Source: Bdellovibrionales bacterium (GTDB lineage Bacteria > Bdellovibrionota > Bdellovibrionia > Bdellovibrionales > Bdellovibrionaceae). From it: 64,000 nucleotides of DNA. The DNA lies in NCBI GenBank assembly GCA_005793345.1, contig SXSU01000016.1:1-64000 (forward strand). The letters are read 5' to 3'. Below are positions 1-8,589 of the stretch, piece after piece. How positions within the stretch are numbered: position 1 is the stretch's first letter; every line of letters begins with the position of its first letter. The notes beneath the pieces were generated by a model that worked only from the letters and a program-made list of their open reading frames with translations, made no database searches and had not been told where the DNA came from. The translations under genes were made by a program, and so were the position numbers.

Positions 1-269
1 ACTACTCCCAACAAAAATGATAATTTGTAATTAATAGCTCCTTTAAAAGTTTAACATCATTAATGATTCTGTTGCAAAAAAAACCTGAAAATATGTTTCA
101 AATCTAAACATAAATGAAATGTCTCATAAAAAAGATTACCCCAATATATTCAAAAAAATATTCTTCTCAAGCTGGAATTTCAAATTGATTTAATTTGAGT
201 CGCTTATTTTTTTATAAATTTTTTTATAATTTATATTCAGATTTTATACAGTTTTTCCGATATAGTCGT
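1..269. other. AT-rich leader region, no gene seen
   Basis: Very AT-rich, with no reading frame I can support and no clear ribosome binding site. The reading frame of the following lipoprotein is open from a TTG at 195, but those residues would sit in front of a complete signal peptide, so I treat 195-269 as untranslated. No convincing promoter is visible. Confidence 0.4.
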
Positions 270-2819
270 ATGCGTTTGATTAGATTTTTTACAATAAAAT
301 TATTGAACCTTATTATTAGTATAACTTACCTCATTTTATTTTCAGGTTGTACTGGTTGTGGATATTTTTATCTTAATTTAGAAGATCTAAACAAAAAAAA
401 AGATACTTCAACTGTTCCGTCTATCAGTGATCCATCAGATCAATTAGTTAGTACTACTTCTATTATATCAATTGAAGATTATACGACCACAGAATCAGAT
501 TCAAACTTTTTGACTCAAGATGGATTTCTTGTTTCTCTTGATAAAAGTTCAGATCAAATAGTTGAAGTTCAATTTCAATCAACTTCTGTATATGCAACTA
601 AAGATATTGATTTTAATCTAACAAATGGAACTTTAATTTTTCAACCTGGAGAAGTTTCAAAAAAAATTTCATTTGAAGTAATAGGAGATACAGACGGAGA
701 AGGGTTAGAGATATTTTCAGTAACTTTGTCACTGCCGCAAAATTCGCAACTTGGAAGATCTAGAGCTTATGGTTATATTAATGATAATGATCCAATCATT
801 TTGAAGGTCAACCCAAGTTATCCAACTTTCGGTGCAAATTGGAATGATTATATTCTTGGAGACGAGATATCAGGAATTTTAAGTGACTCACCTTGTGTAA
901 ATAGTTCTGATTTTTGCAAGAATGGTGGTGTCTTTAAAAAAGTAGTAATACCAGGAGAGTATACCTGCAATAATTTAACTTTAACAGATAACTTAGGTTT
1001 ATTCGATTGGAAATGCAGCGAAGATGAAGCTCCTGTTTTCTTTTATTCTCGAGGTTTACAAGTTAATAAAAATTTATCTGATCTTATTACTCCATCTGCT
1101 TTTAAATCAAATTTTATTCAACTTAACAAAAACTTTATCCCAACTTATGTAAGTCAATCGCAGATCTGGTGGAACAATAATGTCATTGATTTAAATTTAT
1201 CGTTGAACTCAGCTAATACAGACCCTGTACTAACATTAAATAATTCAGGAGCAATTTATACTATAAGTGGTGGTGGTATTAAATTAAGTCGTGGTATAAA
1301 TTTTAACACCCCTAAAACAAGTCTCGTAATTATGCCTGGAACAATTTTAGCTCCGAATACCTTTTTGGCATTACCCCTCGATTGTGATACTCCAACTGCA
1401 GGTATACAATCCTGTTTAGTTTATTTTAGTTTAACAAAATATAATTGGCTTGAAGGAAGTTTTAATGGCCACTCAGCTATAAATGGTTCTTATGTTGGCG
1501 TCATTACTTCTGATCGTTCTATTACAACCGATCATCTTACAATTCATAATTTTAACATAGACTCTAATGGCGCAACAGTTGGATTATTTATTGGACGTTC
1601 TGATCGATTAAAAATTTCAAATGGGATCATTACAAACTCACAAATTTTCGGAATTTACAATCGTTGGAGCATGTTTAGTAACTTTCATCACATTAAAATT
1701 CACAATAATTCTACAGGATTATTTACAGACAACCTTTCATATAATAATACTTACTTTGACATTGATACTTTTCTAAACTCAAATTATGGAATTCTTGACG
1801 TTGGAATAACTAACAACTTTATACAAGTCAAATCATCAAATAACAAATTTGGATATCAAAAAAACTCTCTACATTATAATTTTTTAAACAAATTTCTAAT
1901 TGTTAATAATACTAGTGATGGATTTAAAAGTGCTTTAACTAACAATGCTAGTTATATATTAAACTCATCAATCATTAGCAACGGATCCAATGGCATTAAT
2001 TTAATACTTACCCCAGCAAATTCAAATCATATTAATAGAATTTCAAATACTATTTTGCAAAACAACAATATAGGGTTAGAATTAGATGGTGAAGGCATCC
2101 TAGATTATACTACTTTTAAAGATCTTTATATTGCACAAAATGACCTTGGAATAAAAATAAATTCAAACTTAAACAATGATAAATGGGAAAGTAAAATTTT
2201 TTTAAACAATACAACTAATTGTTCAGTATTAAATAATTCAAAATCAAACCCAGGTTTAAATAATACATGCCAACCTATTGGAAATAGTAATGCAACAATA
2301 TTTTTTGGTGTAGATTACTCCCAAAATTTTACAGGAGAAACTTCGGATTTAATTAATACCCATAATTCAGGAAGCACTTTATTTGAAACCATTACAGATT
2401 GGTATAACTTTGAAAATATTAACCGATCTTGGGGTTTTTTAAGTTCTAGAACTGCTTGCAGTACTGCTGGCCAAACTTGTAAAATTGTAGATTGGAGCAT
2501 AAATATTTTATCCAACGAAATACAAAATTATCATGGTGTAATAACAGATGGGGCTCACTGTCCCCAGTCTATTAATGGAAACAATACTTTAAAAGTAACA
2601 TTTAATTATGATGTTATTTTTTTAGAACATGCCATTGAAATTATGGATGACTATATTGGCAACGACAACGGATTCTGTGAATCATTTGAAGCTTGTTACT
2701 TTACCCCCAACATTGGTTTTGATCAAAATGAAGGTGGAATAAAACAGTCCTGCATTTTTACAGATGGAAGTGGTAGTAATGGAGTAACAAATGTTAAAAT
2801 GTATGGCTATACTAAGTAA
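270..2819 (+). CDS. Large Calx-beta / beta-helix lipoprotein
   Basis: A predicted surface or periplasmic lipoprotein of unknown function, 849 aa. The frame is open from a TTG at 195, but the ATG at 270 puts a short Arg/Lys n-region and a hydrophobic stretch in front of the lipobox FSGC, so I chose 270. After a Ser/Thr-rich linker, residues about 70-180 look like a Calx-beta domain: FQPGE, then GDTDGEG, ending DNDP. The remaining 600 residues are rich in Asn, Ser and Ile in short beta-strand turns, with phrases such as ISNGIITNSQIFGIYN, as in right-handed parallel beta-helices. Cys pairs near the C-terminus may form disulfides. Such proteins usually act in adhesion or glycan binding. That role is inference. 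There is no operon partner: 155 bp separate it from the next lipoprotein. Confidence 0.72.
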   Translation: MRLIRFFTIKLLNLIISITYLILFSGCTGCGYFYLNLEDLNKKKDTSTVPSISDPSDQLVSTTSIISIEDYTTTESDSNFLTQDGFLVSLDKSSDQIVEVQFQSTSVYATKDIDFNLTNGTLIFQPGEVSKKISFEVIGDTDGEGLEIFSVTLSLPQNSQLGRSRAYGYINDNDPIILKVNPSYPTFGANWNDYILGDEISGILSDSPCVNSSDFCKNGGVFKKVVIPGEYTCNNLTLTDNLGLFDWKCSEDEAPVFFYSRGLQVNKNLSDLITPSAFKSNFIQLNKNFIPTYVSQSQIWWNNNVIDLNLSLNSANTDPVLTLNNSGAIYTISGGGIKLSRGINFNTPKTSLVIMPGTILAPNTFLALPLDCDTPTAGIQSCLVYFSLTKYNWLEGSFNGHSAINGSYVGVITSDRSITTDHLTIHNFNIDSNGATVGLFIGRSDRLKISNGIITNSQIFGIYNRWSMFSNFHHIKIHNNSTGLFTDNLSYNNTYFDIDTFLNSNYGILDVGITNNFIQVKSSNNKFGYQKNSLHYNFLNKFLIVNNTSDGFKSALTNNASYILNSSIISNGSNGINLILTPANSNHINRISNTILQNNNIGLELDGEGILDYTTFKDLYIAQNDLGIKINSNLNNDKWESKIFLNNTTNCSVLNNSKSNPGLNNTCQPIGNSNATIFFGVDYSQNFTGETSDLINTHNSGSTLFETITDWYNFENINRSWGFLSSRTACSTAGQTCKIVDWSINILSNEIQNYHGVITDGAHCPQSINGNNTLKVTFNYDVIFLEHAIEIMDDYIGNDNGFCESFEACYFTPNIGFDQNEGGIKQSCIFTDGSGSNGVTNVKMYGYTK

Positions 2820-2974
2820 CTTTTCATTTTTTTAATTTTAATATTTGCAGTGCTATTCCGTTCAATTTGATTCCATTTCAATATGAAACAATTTTAAATT
2901 ATTTTAACCATAATTTTATTTTTTTTATTAATAAATTTTAAAATTTACAAATTTAAGATATAATTTAATTAATT

Positions 2975-5686
2975 ATGATAAAAAAAATTTTATTGCTGAT
3001 TACTTTTTTTGGTTTATTTTTACCATTTCAGAATTGCGCGGAATTCGGATCAGTAATTGTATTAGATCAAAATTTAAGCCTTAATAACAGTGGTGGCTCT
3101 GGTGGGAATGGCGGCGGCTATGATATTAAACTTACTTTTATAATTAATTACAAAGATCAAAAAATTATCGGTGACAGCTTAGTTATGTACTCTGGTGAAA
3201 CAATGAATTTTCAAATTAATAATGGGTTGCCACCATTTACATTTAATTATATTGGCCAAGGTACCTTTGATTCAAATGAACTTTCTTACACTTCTCCATT
3301 TTATGCTCACTCCCCTCAATTTGAAAGCATAGAAGTTACGGACTCTGTTGGCGCTAAAGGAACAATTTCAATACAAATAAACTCATTTTATGGACAGAAT
3401 AAACTTATGTATCCACAAAATAATTCAGTCGCATCTCATAATTATGCGACTCCAATTGTTCTTGATTCAAATGAAAATGCTTATACAATAGTAAACTATG
3501 ATAAAATAAATTCGACAAATTTATCACCTCGTAGACATAGCATTCTCCTGGTGAGCTCTGATAAAGGGTCAACTTGGAATCAAATCAGAGAGTTCGGTTT
3601 TGATTCAAAAGTTTATGTCAATCCGTTTAATAATAATTTATTTGTAATAGACCCTAGTAATTTAAATTCAAATTTTTACTTCAGCAAAAATAAAGGATCA
3701 ACTTGGGAGTTACTCAAATTTAACTCTGAATCGCAAAAAATTAACCTCAACGATAAATTTATACAATATACTATGTTGGATATTATTTTTGTTTCAGCTG
3801 AAAAAATAATTTTACTAGGCAGTCAATACAGTAATGGAATATTTCAATGGAAAACTTTTTTAAGTAATGATAATGGAGAATCATTTAACTCAGTTGATGA
3901 TTTTCAAGCTTTTGAAAATAAAAAAGGTACAGCTTCAATTGGATTAGTAACTGCTTCAAAAGTTGTATATATAGCTGGAAGATCTGCTCAAATGCAAAAA
4001 AATATGTATGAACTCAATATTAGAATAAGTAAGGACCTTGGCCAAAGTTTTTCAAGTGATTTTATTTTTTCATATTCTCCTTTAGATGAATACATCTCAA
4101 ATAATCCAGTAGGATTAGTTGAAGACCAAAATGGAAACATATACTGCTCGGTAGACATATCTGGATTGAAAAACTCAAAGTGGATATTATTTAAAAAGAA
4201 TTTTGGAGAAAAATCATGGCAAAAAGTAAACGAGTACTCTTATAACCAACAGGCAAGTAGACCATTACTTAATATAGGGATACTGAATGAATTATACATA
4301 CGAAGTTTTGGATTTGATCTAAATGGTTCACATGATATTTTACTTAAAAGTATTGATCAAGGTAAGACTTGGATTACAATGTATGACAAGTTAATAGATA
4401 TTGCACCATATGACTGGAATTTATACCCAACTGCATATACACAATTTAAAGATGGAACTTTTTTAATTTCTTCAAGTTTTAACATAAAAACAAAGAATCA
4501 AATAAATTTTAAAAGGTCCACAGACAATGGAGTTACTTGGATAAATGCAAGTTCTTTCCAAGCAATTAATAAAGAAGGCGGCGATTTTATTGCGACTTCG
4601 TTAATTCAATACGATGAAAAAATCTTTTTTATGGCAGGAAAAGGCAAGAACCCCTTAAATAATTTAGTAAATCTGTGGGTTGTTTTAAAATCTACAGATG
4701 GAGGAAATACTTGGACCGAATCAGACCGTTATTCAAGTTTATATAATAATGATTATAATTCAGAGGCCAAATCAATATTTAAAGACTCTGCTGGTTTTAT
4801 TTATGTTGTAGGCACAGCAAATGATAATAAAAATCATCCTAATTGGTCAGTAAGGCGGTCAACTGACTTAGGATTGACTTGGAAGACAGTTGATGAATTT
4901 ACATCCGCAGAAGATAGCTTTGGGGTTTACTATAATTCTGCAAATTCTATTACTGAAAATAATAAGGGTGAAATTTTTATTTTAGGTTCAATTTATCATA
5001 ATTCAATTAGCTTAACGACTCCTCGGACTCAAAAATCTTTAATTCGAAAATCAGTGGATAGAGGAAATTCTTGGATTACAATTGATAGTTATGGAAAATT
5101 TACTTTTCCACATTTAATAAAAAACTGTTTTGACAATGTCTTGTTTGAAATAATCAGTTCTTCAGAATTTTCTTATTGGGATCTAATTCGTAGAAGTGAT
5201 GATAACGGATTAACTTGGACTGAACTAAAAACTTCTGATGGAGTTAAAAGTATTATTTGTAACAACAAAAATGAAGTAATAATCTTATCAAATTACAATA
5301 CCTCTTATTCCGTTCTCAATTTAAATAATTCAAATAAAATTTTAAAGCATCAAAGCTTCGACAAAGGATTAACTTGGACCGAGGACGTAATTCAATTTAA
5401 AGATACAAGATTAAATAATTTTTTTGTTTCAACAATTGCTAGTGATGATAATTATTTTTGGCTCGGCGGAAAAACTCTTGGCGAATCAGAAAATTGGACC
5501 ATAGTTAAATCATCTTTAGATTTTAAAGAAAGTTATATTGTTGACACTTTTGTTGACCCTAAAGCGAAAGCTAACGTTGAGTCGGTTATAAATTGTCAAA
5601 CTGGAATTTGTGCCATAGGGAATACATATGACCCAAATAAAGATCAGGGGATTTTTAGTTTATTTAGATTTATTAGTTTTAAATAA
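2975..5686 (+). CDS. Asp-box (BNR) beta-propeller lipoprotein
   Basis: A 903-aa exported lipoprotein. The N-terminus has two Lys, a hydrophobic core and the lipobox FQNC, followed by a Gly/Ser-rich spacer (about residues 40-48). Eleven Asp-box motifs of the form S-x-D-x-G-x-T-W follow, for example SSDKGSTW, STDNGVTW, STDGGNTW, STDLGLTW and SFDKGLTW. They are spaced like blades of one or two sialidase-like beta-propellers. Asp-boxes are structural turns in sialidases, Vps10-like and photosystem-assembly propellers, so they do not prove sialidase activity, and I see no sialidase RIP motif or arginine triad. It may bind or cleave surface glycans. The TAA stop is the first three bases of a partial copy of the dispersed hairpin repeat. 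Confidence 0.78.
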   Translation: MIKKILLLITFFGLFLPFQNCAEFGSVIVLDQNLSLNNSGGSGGNGGGYDIKLTFIINYKDQKIIGDSLVMYSGETMNFQINNGLPPFTFNYIGQGTFDSNELSYTSPFYAHSPQFESIEVTDSVGAKGTISIQINSFYGQNKLMYPQNNSVASHNYATPIVLDSNENAYTIVNYDKINSTNLSPRRHSILLVSSDKGSTWNQIREFGFDSKVYVNPFNNNLFVIDPSNLNSNFYFSKNKGSTWELLKFNSESQKINLNDKFIQYTMLDIIFVSAEKIILLGSQYSNGIFQWKTFLSNDNGESFNSVDDFQAFENKKGTASIGLVTASKVVYIAGRSAQMQKNMYELNIRISKDLGQSFSSDFIFSYSPLDEYISNNPVGLVEDQNGNIYCSVDISGLKNSKWILFKKNFGEKSWQKVNEYSYNQQASRPLLNIGILNELYIRSFGFDLNGSHDILLKSIDQGKTWITMYDKLIDIAPYDWNLYPTAYTQFKDGTFLISSSFNIKTKNQINFKRSTDNGVTWINASSFQAINKEGGDFIATSLIQYDEKIFFMAGKGKNPLNNLVNLWVVLKSTDGGNTWTESDRYSSLYNNDYNSEAKSIFKDSAGFIYVVGTANDNKNHPNWSVRRSTDLGLTWKTVDEFTSAEDSFGVYYNSANSITENNKGEIFILGSIYHNSISLTTPRTQKSLIRKSVDRGNSWITIDSYGKFTFPHLIKNCFDNVLFEIISSSEFSYWDLIRRSDDNGLTWTELKTSDGVKSIICNNKNEVIILSNYNTSYSVLNLNNSNKILKHQSFDKGLTWTEDVIQFKDTRLNNFFVSTIASDDNYFWLGGKTLGESENWTIVKSSLDFKESYIVDTFVDPKAKANVESVINCQTGICAIGNTYDPNKDQGIFSLFRFISFK

Positions 5687-5710
5687 CTGCTCATGAGATT
5701 AAGTCTGGTA
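5684..5710 (+). repeat. Partial copy of the three-hairpin repeat (5' arm only)
   Basis: The sequence matches the first 25 or so bases of the dispersed repeat, with two extra bases (CATGAGATTAAG instead of CATGATTAAG), and then diverges. The first TAA is the stop codon of the Asp-box lipoprotein, as in four other copies. No downstream hairpin arm is present, so this looks like a truncated or decayed copy. Confidence 0.6.
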
Positions 5711-5809
5711 AAATCTAACACTGAATATTTATATAACGAATTTTTAAAATCCAAAGACTACAATGCCAACGTCGAAGCAATGACAAACTGGCTCAACATA
5801 AAATACTAG
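5693..5809 (+). pseudogene. 38-aa ORF, probable gene remnant
   Basis: An ATG inside the partial repeat opens 38 codons ending NWLNIKY at a TAG. The composition (Asn, Lys, Tyr, a Trp, amphipathic spacing) resembles the C-terminal end of a real protein more than random AT-rich sequence. There is no ribosome binding site, and its first codons are repeat-derived. I read it as a leftover C-terminus fused to the repeat by a past rearrangement. A genuine small protein is possible but less likely. Confidence 0.25.
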
Positions 5810-5848
5810 ATAAAGGTACTCGGCTCCAGAAGAGAATTTTTTTATCGA

Positions 5849-6916
5849 TTGGCCCATGACTTGCACTTAAAAATGATTAGTAATTTTTTTATCATAAGGA
5901 AAATTTTAGTGATTAAAGTTTTAACAGTTGAATATCAATTTTCAAAATTGATAAGAAATAACAACGTTTCGTTGCAAAGGTCTCTACATTTATTTTTTTT
6001 AGTGATTTTGAAAATAGTTGTTGATACATTTATTTCTCACGCAGGAATCAAAAAGTTGTTTTTTGTCATTGTTTTGTTTTTATCTTGTTACTCAAAAGCC
6101 GAGTCTATAAAATGTAACTTTATTTTTAATGAGTCCATTTCTAAACTTTCCTTGTTAAACACAATTAATCAGCTCAAAAAAAATTTAATAGAAAAGTTTA
6201 AAAGCCGTGAATATGAGGGAAAATTAAATTTAGTTTTTAACGAATTAGCCAGTTATCCCCAGAATGATCAAAGGGTTGTTCTCGAGAGGCTAGCTGATTT
6301 TTCAATAGACCCGTTGTTTGCCGAACGAGCTTTTCGGATCGCACATGAATATTCACATTATGATTATTCTAAGGCGATTAATAGCTCCCCAAAAAATCGC
6401 CAGACTTTACATATCAAAGTGAACCGCGATAACCTACCTGGATTTACGTTAGTACCCCTTACTGATATTGAAACACCAAAAGAAATACAAGGATCAAACC
6501 CGCGTTATAATAATGAACAATTTGTATTTGAAAGTTATAAAAGCAAAATTTATGATGGCAATACTGACATTTTTACTCCTGGTCTCAGTCTATGCAGTGC
6601 TACCTTTATTTTTAATCTTGAAACAGGTCGGATTTTTGTTTTCCATTCATCAATGGGAATTGAGGAAAAAAAGTTAGCTGATATTGCACTTTTGGGGGCG
6701 GGGCGAAAAGTAGGTTTTGTGATAGGGGCCCGGTCAGGAGAACAAGAAGCTGGTCTTTTCAAAAATTATTTAGGTATACCGATGTCAACAATTCAAATTT
6801 TAAATGCTAATTCACATATTAATGTAAGATATTCTTCCGAACAAAGATCGCTTCTGATCGGTTATTCTACATTTAATAATGATTACTATTTAGGAACTTT
6901 TAAAATTGATCAATAG
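5849..6916 (+). CDS. Exported protein with CheD/CNF-like deamidase signature
   Basis: 355 aa from the furthest in-frame start (TTG). The true start is uncertain: a signal-peptide-like stretch (KKLFFVIVLFLS then SKAES) lies at residues 68-87, so a start near 6002 (GTG) or 6056 (TTG, behind CAGGAA) would give a normal exported protein. The C-terminal third holds T243, C249 and H266. The spacing T-6, C, H+17 is exactly that of the catalytic Thr21, Cys27 and His44 of the chemotaxis deamidase CheD, whose fold is shared with the CNF1 toxin. The Gly/small residue context before the Cys and a later GARSG also fit. There is a HEYSH string at 166-170, but I see no third zinc ligand. Inference: a secreted glutamine deamidase or amidase-like enzyme. 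Identity over the rest of the domain is low. Confidence 0.5.
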   Translation: MAHDLHLKMISNFFIIRKILVIKVLTVEYQFSKLIRNNNVSLQRSLHLFFLVILKIVVDTFISHAGIKKLFFVIVLFLSCYSKAESIKCNFIFNESISKLSLLNTINQLKKNLIEKFKSREYEGKLNLVFNELASYPQNDQRVVLERLADFSIDPLFAERAFRIAHEYSHYDYSKAINSSPKNRQTLHIKVNRDNLPGFTLVPLTDIETPKEIQGSNPRYNNEQFVFESYKSKIYDGNTDIFTPGLSLCSATFIFNLETGRIFVFHSSMGIEEKKLADIALLGAGRKVGFVIGARSGEQEAGLFKNYLGIPMSTIQILNANSHINVRYSSEQRSLLIGYSTFNNDYYLGTFKIDQ

Positions 6917-7575
6917 TTTGTAGTTTTATGATCAAAATCAAAGAAATAATTACACAATAAATCTATTAAGCTTCATCGCTGTAAGTTTTTGGGGACGACA
7001 CAAGTGCCTTCGGCATCGCAGATTCTACCAAATGAACTTAAATTATTTCCTTCTTCCAATGAATTAACCAAATAGACAGATTTTGATTATACGTTGTTAT
7101 GACCCTGAAAATTTCTTTGTTTGAATAAGAGCATATTGCAAAAATTTAAAATTATATTTAAAAAAAATTTATCTCAATATGAGAATTCTAATGTTGAGGA
7201 GGAGGCTCAGTTCTGTCCCAATATTAGTTGCCAAGAATTACTTTTGCTCTAAATGAAGTTAAACTTAATCCTAATATACTAGTCTTTAAAAAAGATATTT
7301 TATCATTTCGAAGCACCTTTAAATTTTAGTAGAAATAAAAAAAATATTTTCCATTTAAATAAAATTGAATTGTAAGAAAATCACTTTTCTTCACTTGAGT
7401 TAATTTTCGTTTTTTAAACTAACTCTAGTCAATGTTCAAAGCTAAAATTTGTTCGGTGAGATTTGGGAAAATGCCTTGTTATACTATATGAGAGCAGCTC
7501 CTGTTGTTCGCTGAATAAACACTGTGTTGAATTGTTTATCTAGCTTTTTGAAATTAATTCTGTTAATACCATTCG
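6917..7575. other. 659-bp intergenic region with a gene remnant
   Basis: No intact gene is visible. The only coding-like piece is the minus-strand fragment at 6973-7086, described separately. A short hairpin (TGCC-TTC-GGCA) lies near 7000-7010. The second half is AT-rich and presumably carries the promoter of the TIGR02147 regulator. TATACT at about 7482 could be a -10 box, but no good -35 matches it. Confidence 0.4.
6973..7086 (-). pseudogene. C-terminal gene remnant (37 codons)
   Basis: On the minus strand, 37 codons without a start lie between an upstream TAA and a TGA. They encode a sensible-looking tail with two cysteines (RICDAEGTC) and a basic end (PKNLQR). Local base composition is higher in G+C than the surroundings. 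No start codon or ribosome binding site is present. I read it as the 3' end of a lost exported-protein gene. Confidence 0.3.
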
Positions 7576-8415
7576 ATGCCTGTAGCTTATCAAGATTATC
7601 GCGATATTTTAAAAAGTGAATTTCAAAAACGTTGTGAACTCAATCCTAAATTTTCACTTCGCTCATTTGCAGCGAAACTTGATTTACCCGTTTCAACTTT
7701 AAGTGAAGTTTTAAATATGAAACAAGGCTTATCAAAACTATCTGCTGAAAAAATTGCAACAAAATTAGGATATAGCAAAAGTGAAAAAATCTATTTTATA
7801 CTTTTAGTTGAAAGTATGCATGCTCGCTCAAAGACTCAAAAGGAAATTGCGATCAGTAAGTTAAAAACTTTTAAAGTTGAACAACAAAAAACTTTTGATC
7901 TTGATTCTTGGAAAATAATTTCTGAATGGCAACATTTAGCAATTTGGGAAATGAGTCGATTAACAAACTTTAAAGCAGATCCTTTGTGGATTGCAAAACG
8001 ATTAAACATTTCTATAATAGTAGTGCGTGAATCCATTATACGTTTAGTAAAACTTGGATTATTAAAAATAACAAAAACTGGGAGATTCACACCTAGTGGT
8101 GATTTTACATTGATTTTACCACACGATATCCCGTCTGATTACACTAAGAATTTTCATTCACAAATTATTAAAAAATCCTTAATAGCAATGTATCAGCAAG
8201 AACTTTACAAACGAAATTATTCTACGGTTATTGTATCTACTAATAAGTCAAAAATTAGAGAAGCTAAGCAAATGATAATGGACTTTAATAAGACTTTAAA
8301 TAATTTTTTGAATAATACTGATAATCCTGACACTGTATATTGCATCTCAACTCAACTATTTGAATTAGTAGATAATGAGATAAGTAAAGAAACTGCAAAT
8401 GTGATTCATAAATGA
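7576..8415 (+). CDS. TIGR02147 family regulator
   Basis: 279 aa. The N-terminus (residues 4-70) begins YQDYRDILKSEF and continues as a helix-turn-helix with SLRSFAAKLDLPVSTLSEVL, the classic TIGR02147 opening. The family is strongly expanded in Bdellovibrio relatives and Fibrobacter. A second winged-helix-like section (about residues 115-180) follows, with phrases such as ADPLWIAKRLNIS and ESIIRLVKLGLLK. The C-terminal third is a family-typical alpha/beta region. It has no signal peptide, so it is cytoplasmic. It probably controls adjacent genes for secreted proteins, and here the LRR pair at 8590-11765 lies 174 bp downstream on the same strand. A second family member is at 38786, also beside exported-protein genes. 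Confidence 0.85.
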   Translation: MPVAYQDYRDILKSEFQKRCELNPKFSLRSFAAKLDLPVSTLSEVLNMKQGLSKLSAEKIATKLGYSKSEKIYFILLVESMHARSKTQKEIAISKLKTFKVEQQKTFDLDSWKIISEWQHLAIWEMSRLTNFKADPLWIAKRLNISIIVVRESIIRLVKLGLLKITKTGRFTPSGDFTLILPHDIPSDYTKNFHSQIIKKSLIAMYQQELYKRNYSTVIVSTNKSKIREAKQMIMDFNKTLNNFLNNTDNPDTVYCISTQLFELVDNEISKETANVIHK

Positions 8416-8589
8416 GGTATATCAATGTGTTTGATAATTGACATGTGCCCAATAATAATTTTATCAATCATAAATATAAGATCAACCAGCATGGTTGTTG
8501 GTGAAAAATGATCTAAAACACAGCTTTTGAAATTGGTTTATTAGATAATAACAAAAATACTCTCAAATTATATTTAAACCAACTCATAA

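Noticed and set aside
6344-6358. HEYSH string in the deamidase-like protein as a zinc peptidase motif
   Set aside because: It lacks a downstream Glu or His ligand in a suitable helix, and the C-terminal Thr-Cys-His signature fits another fold. Kept only as a note.
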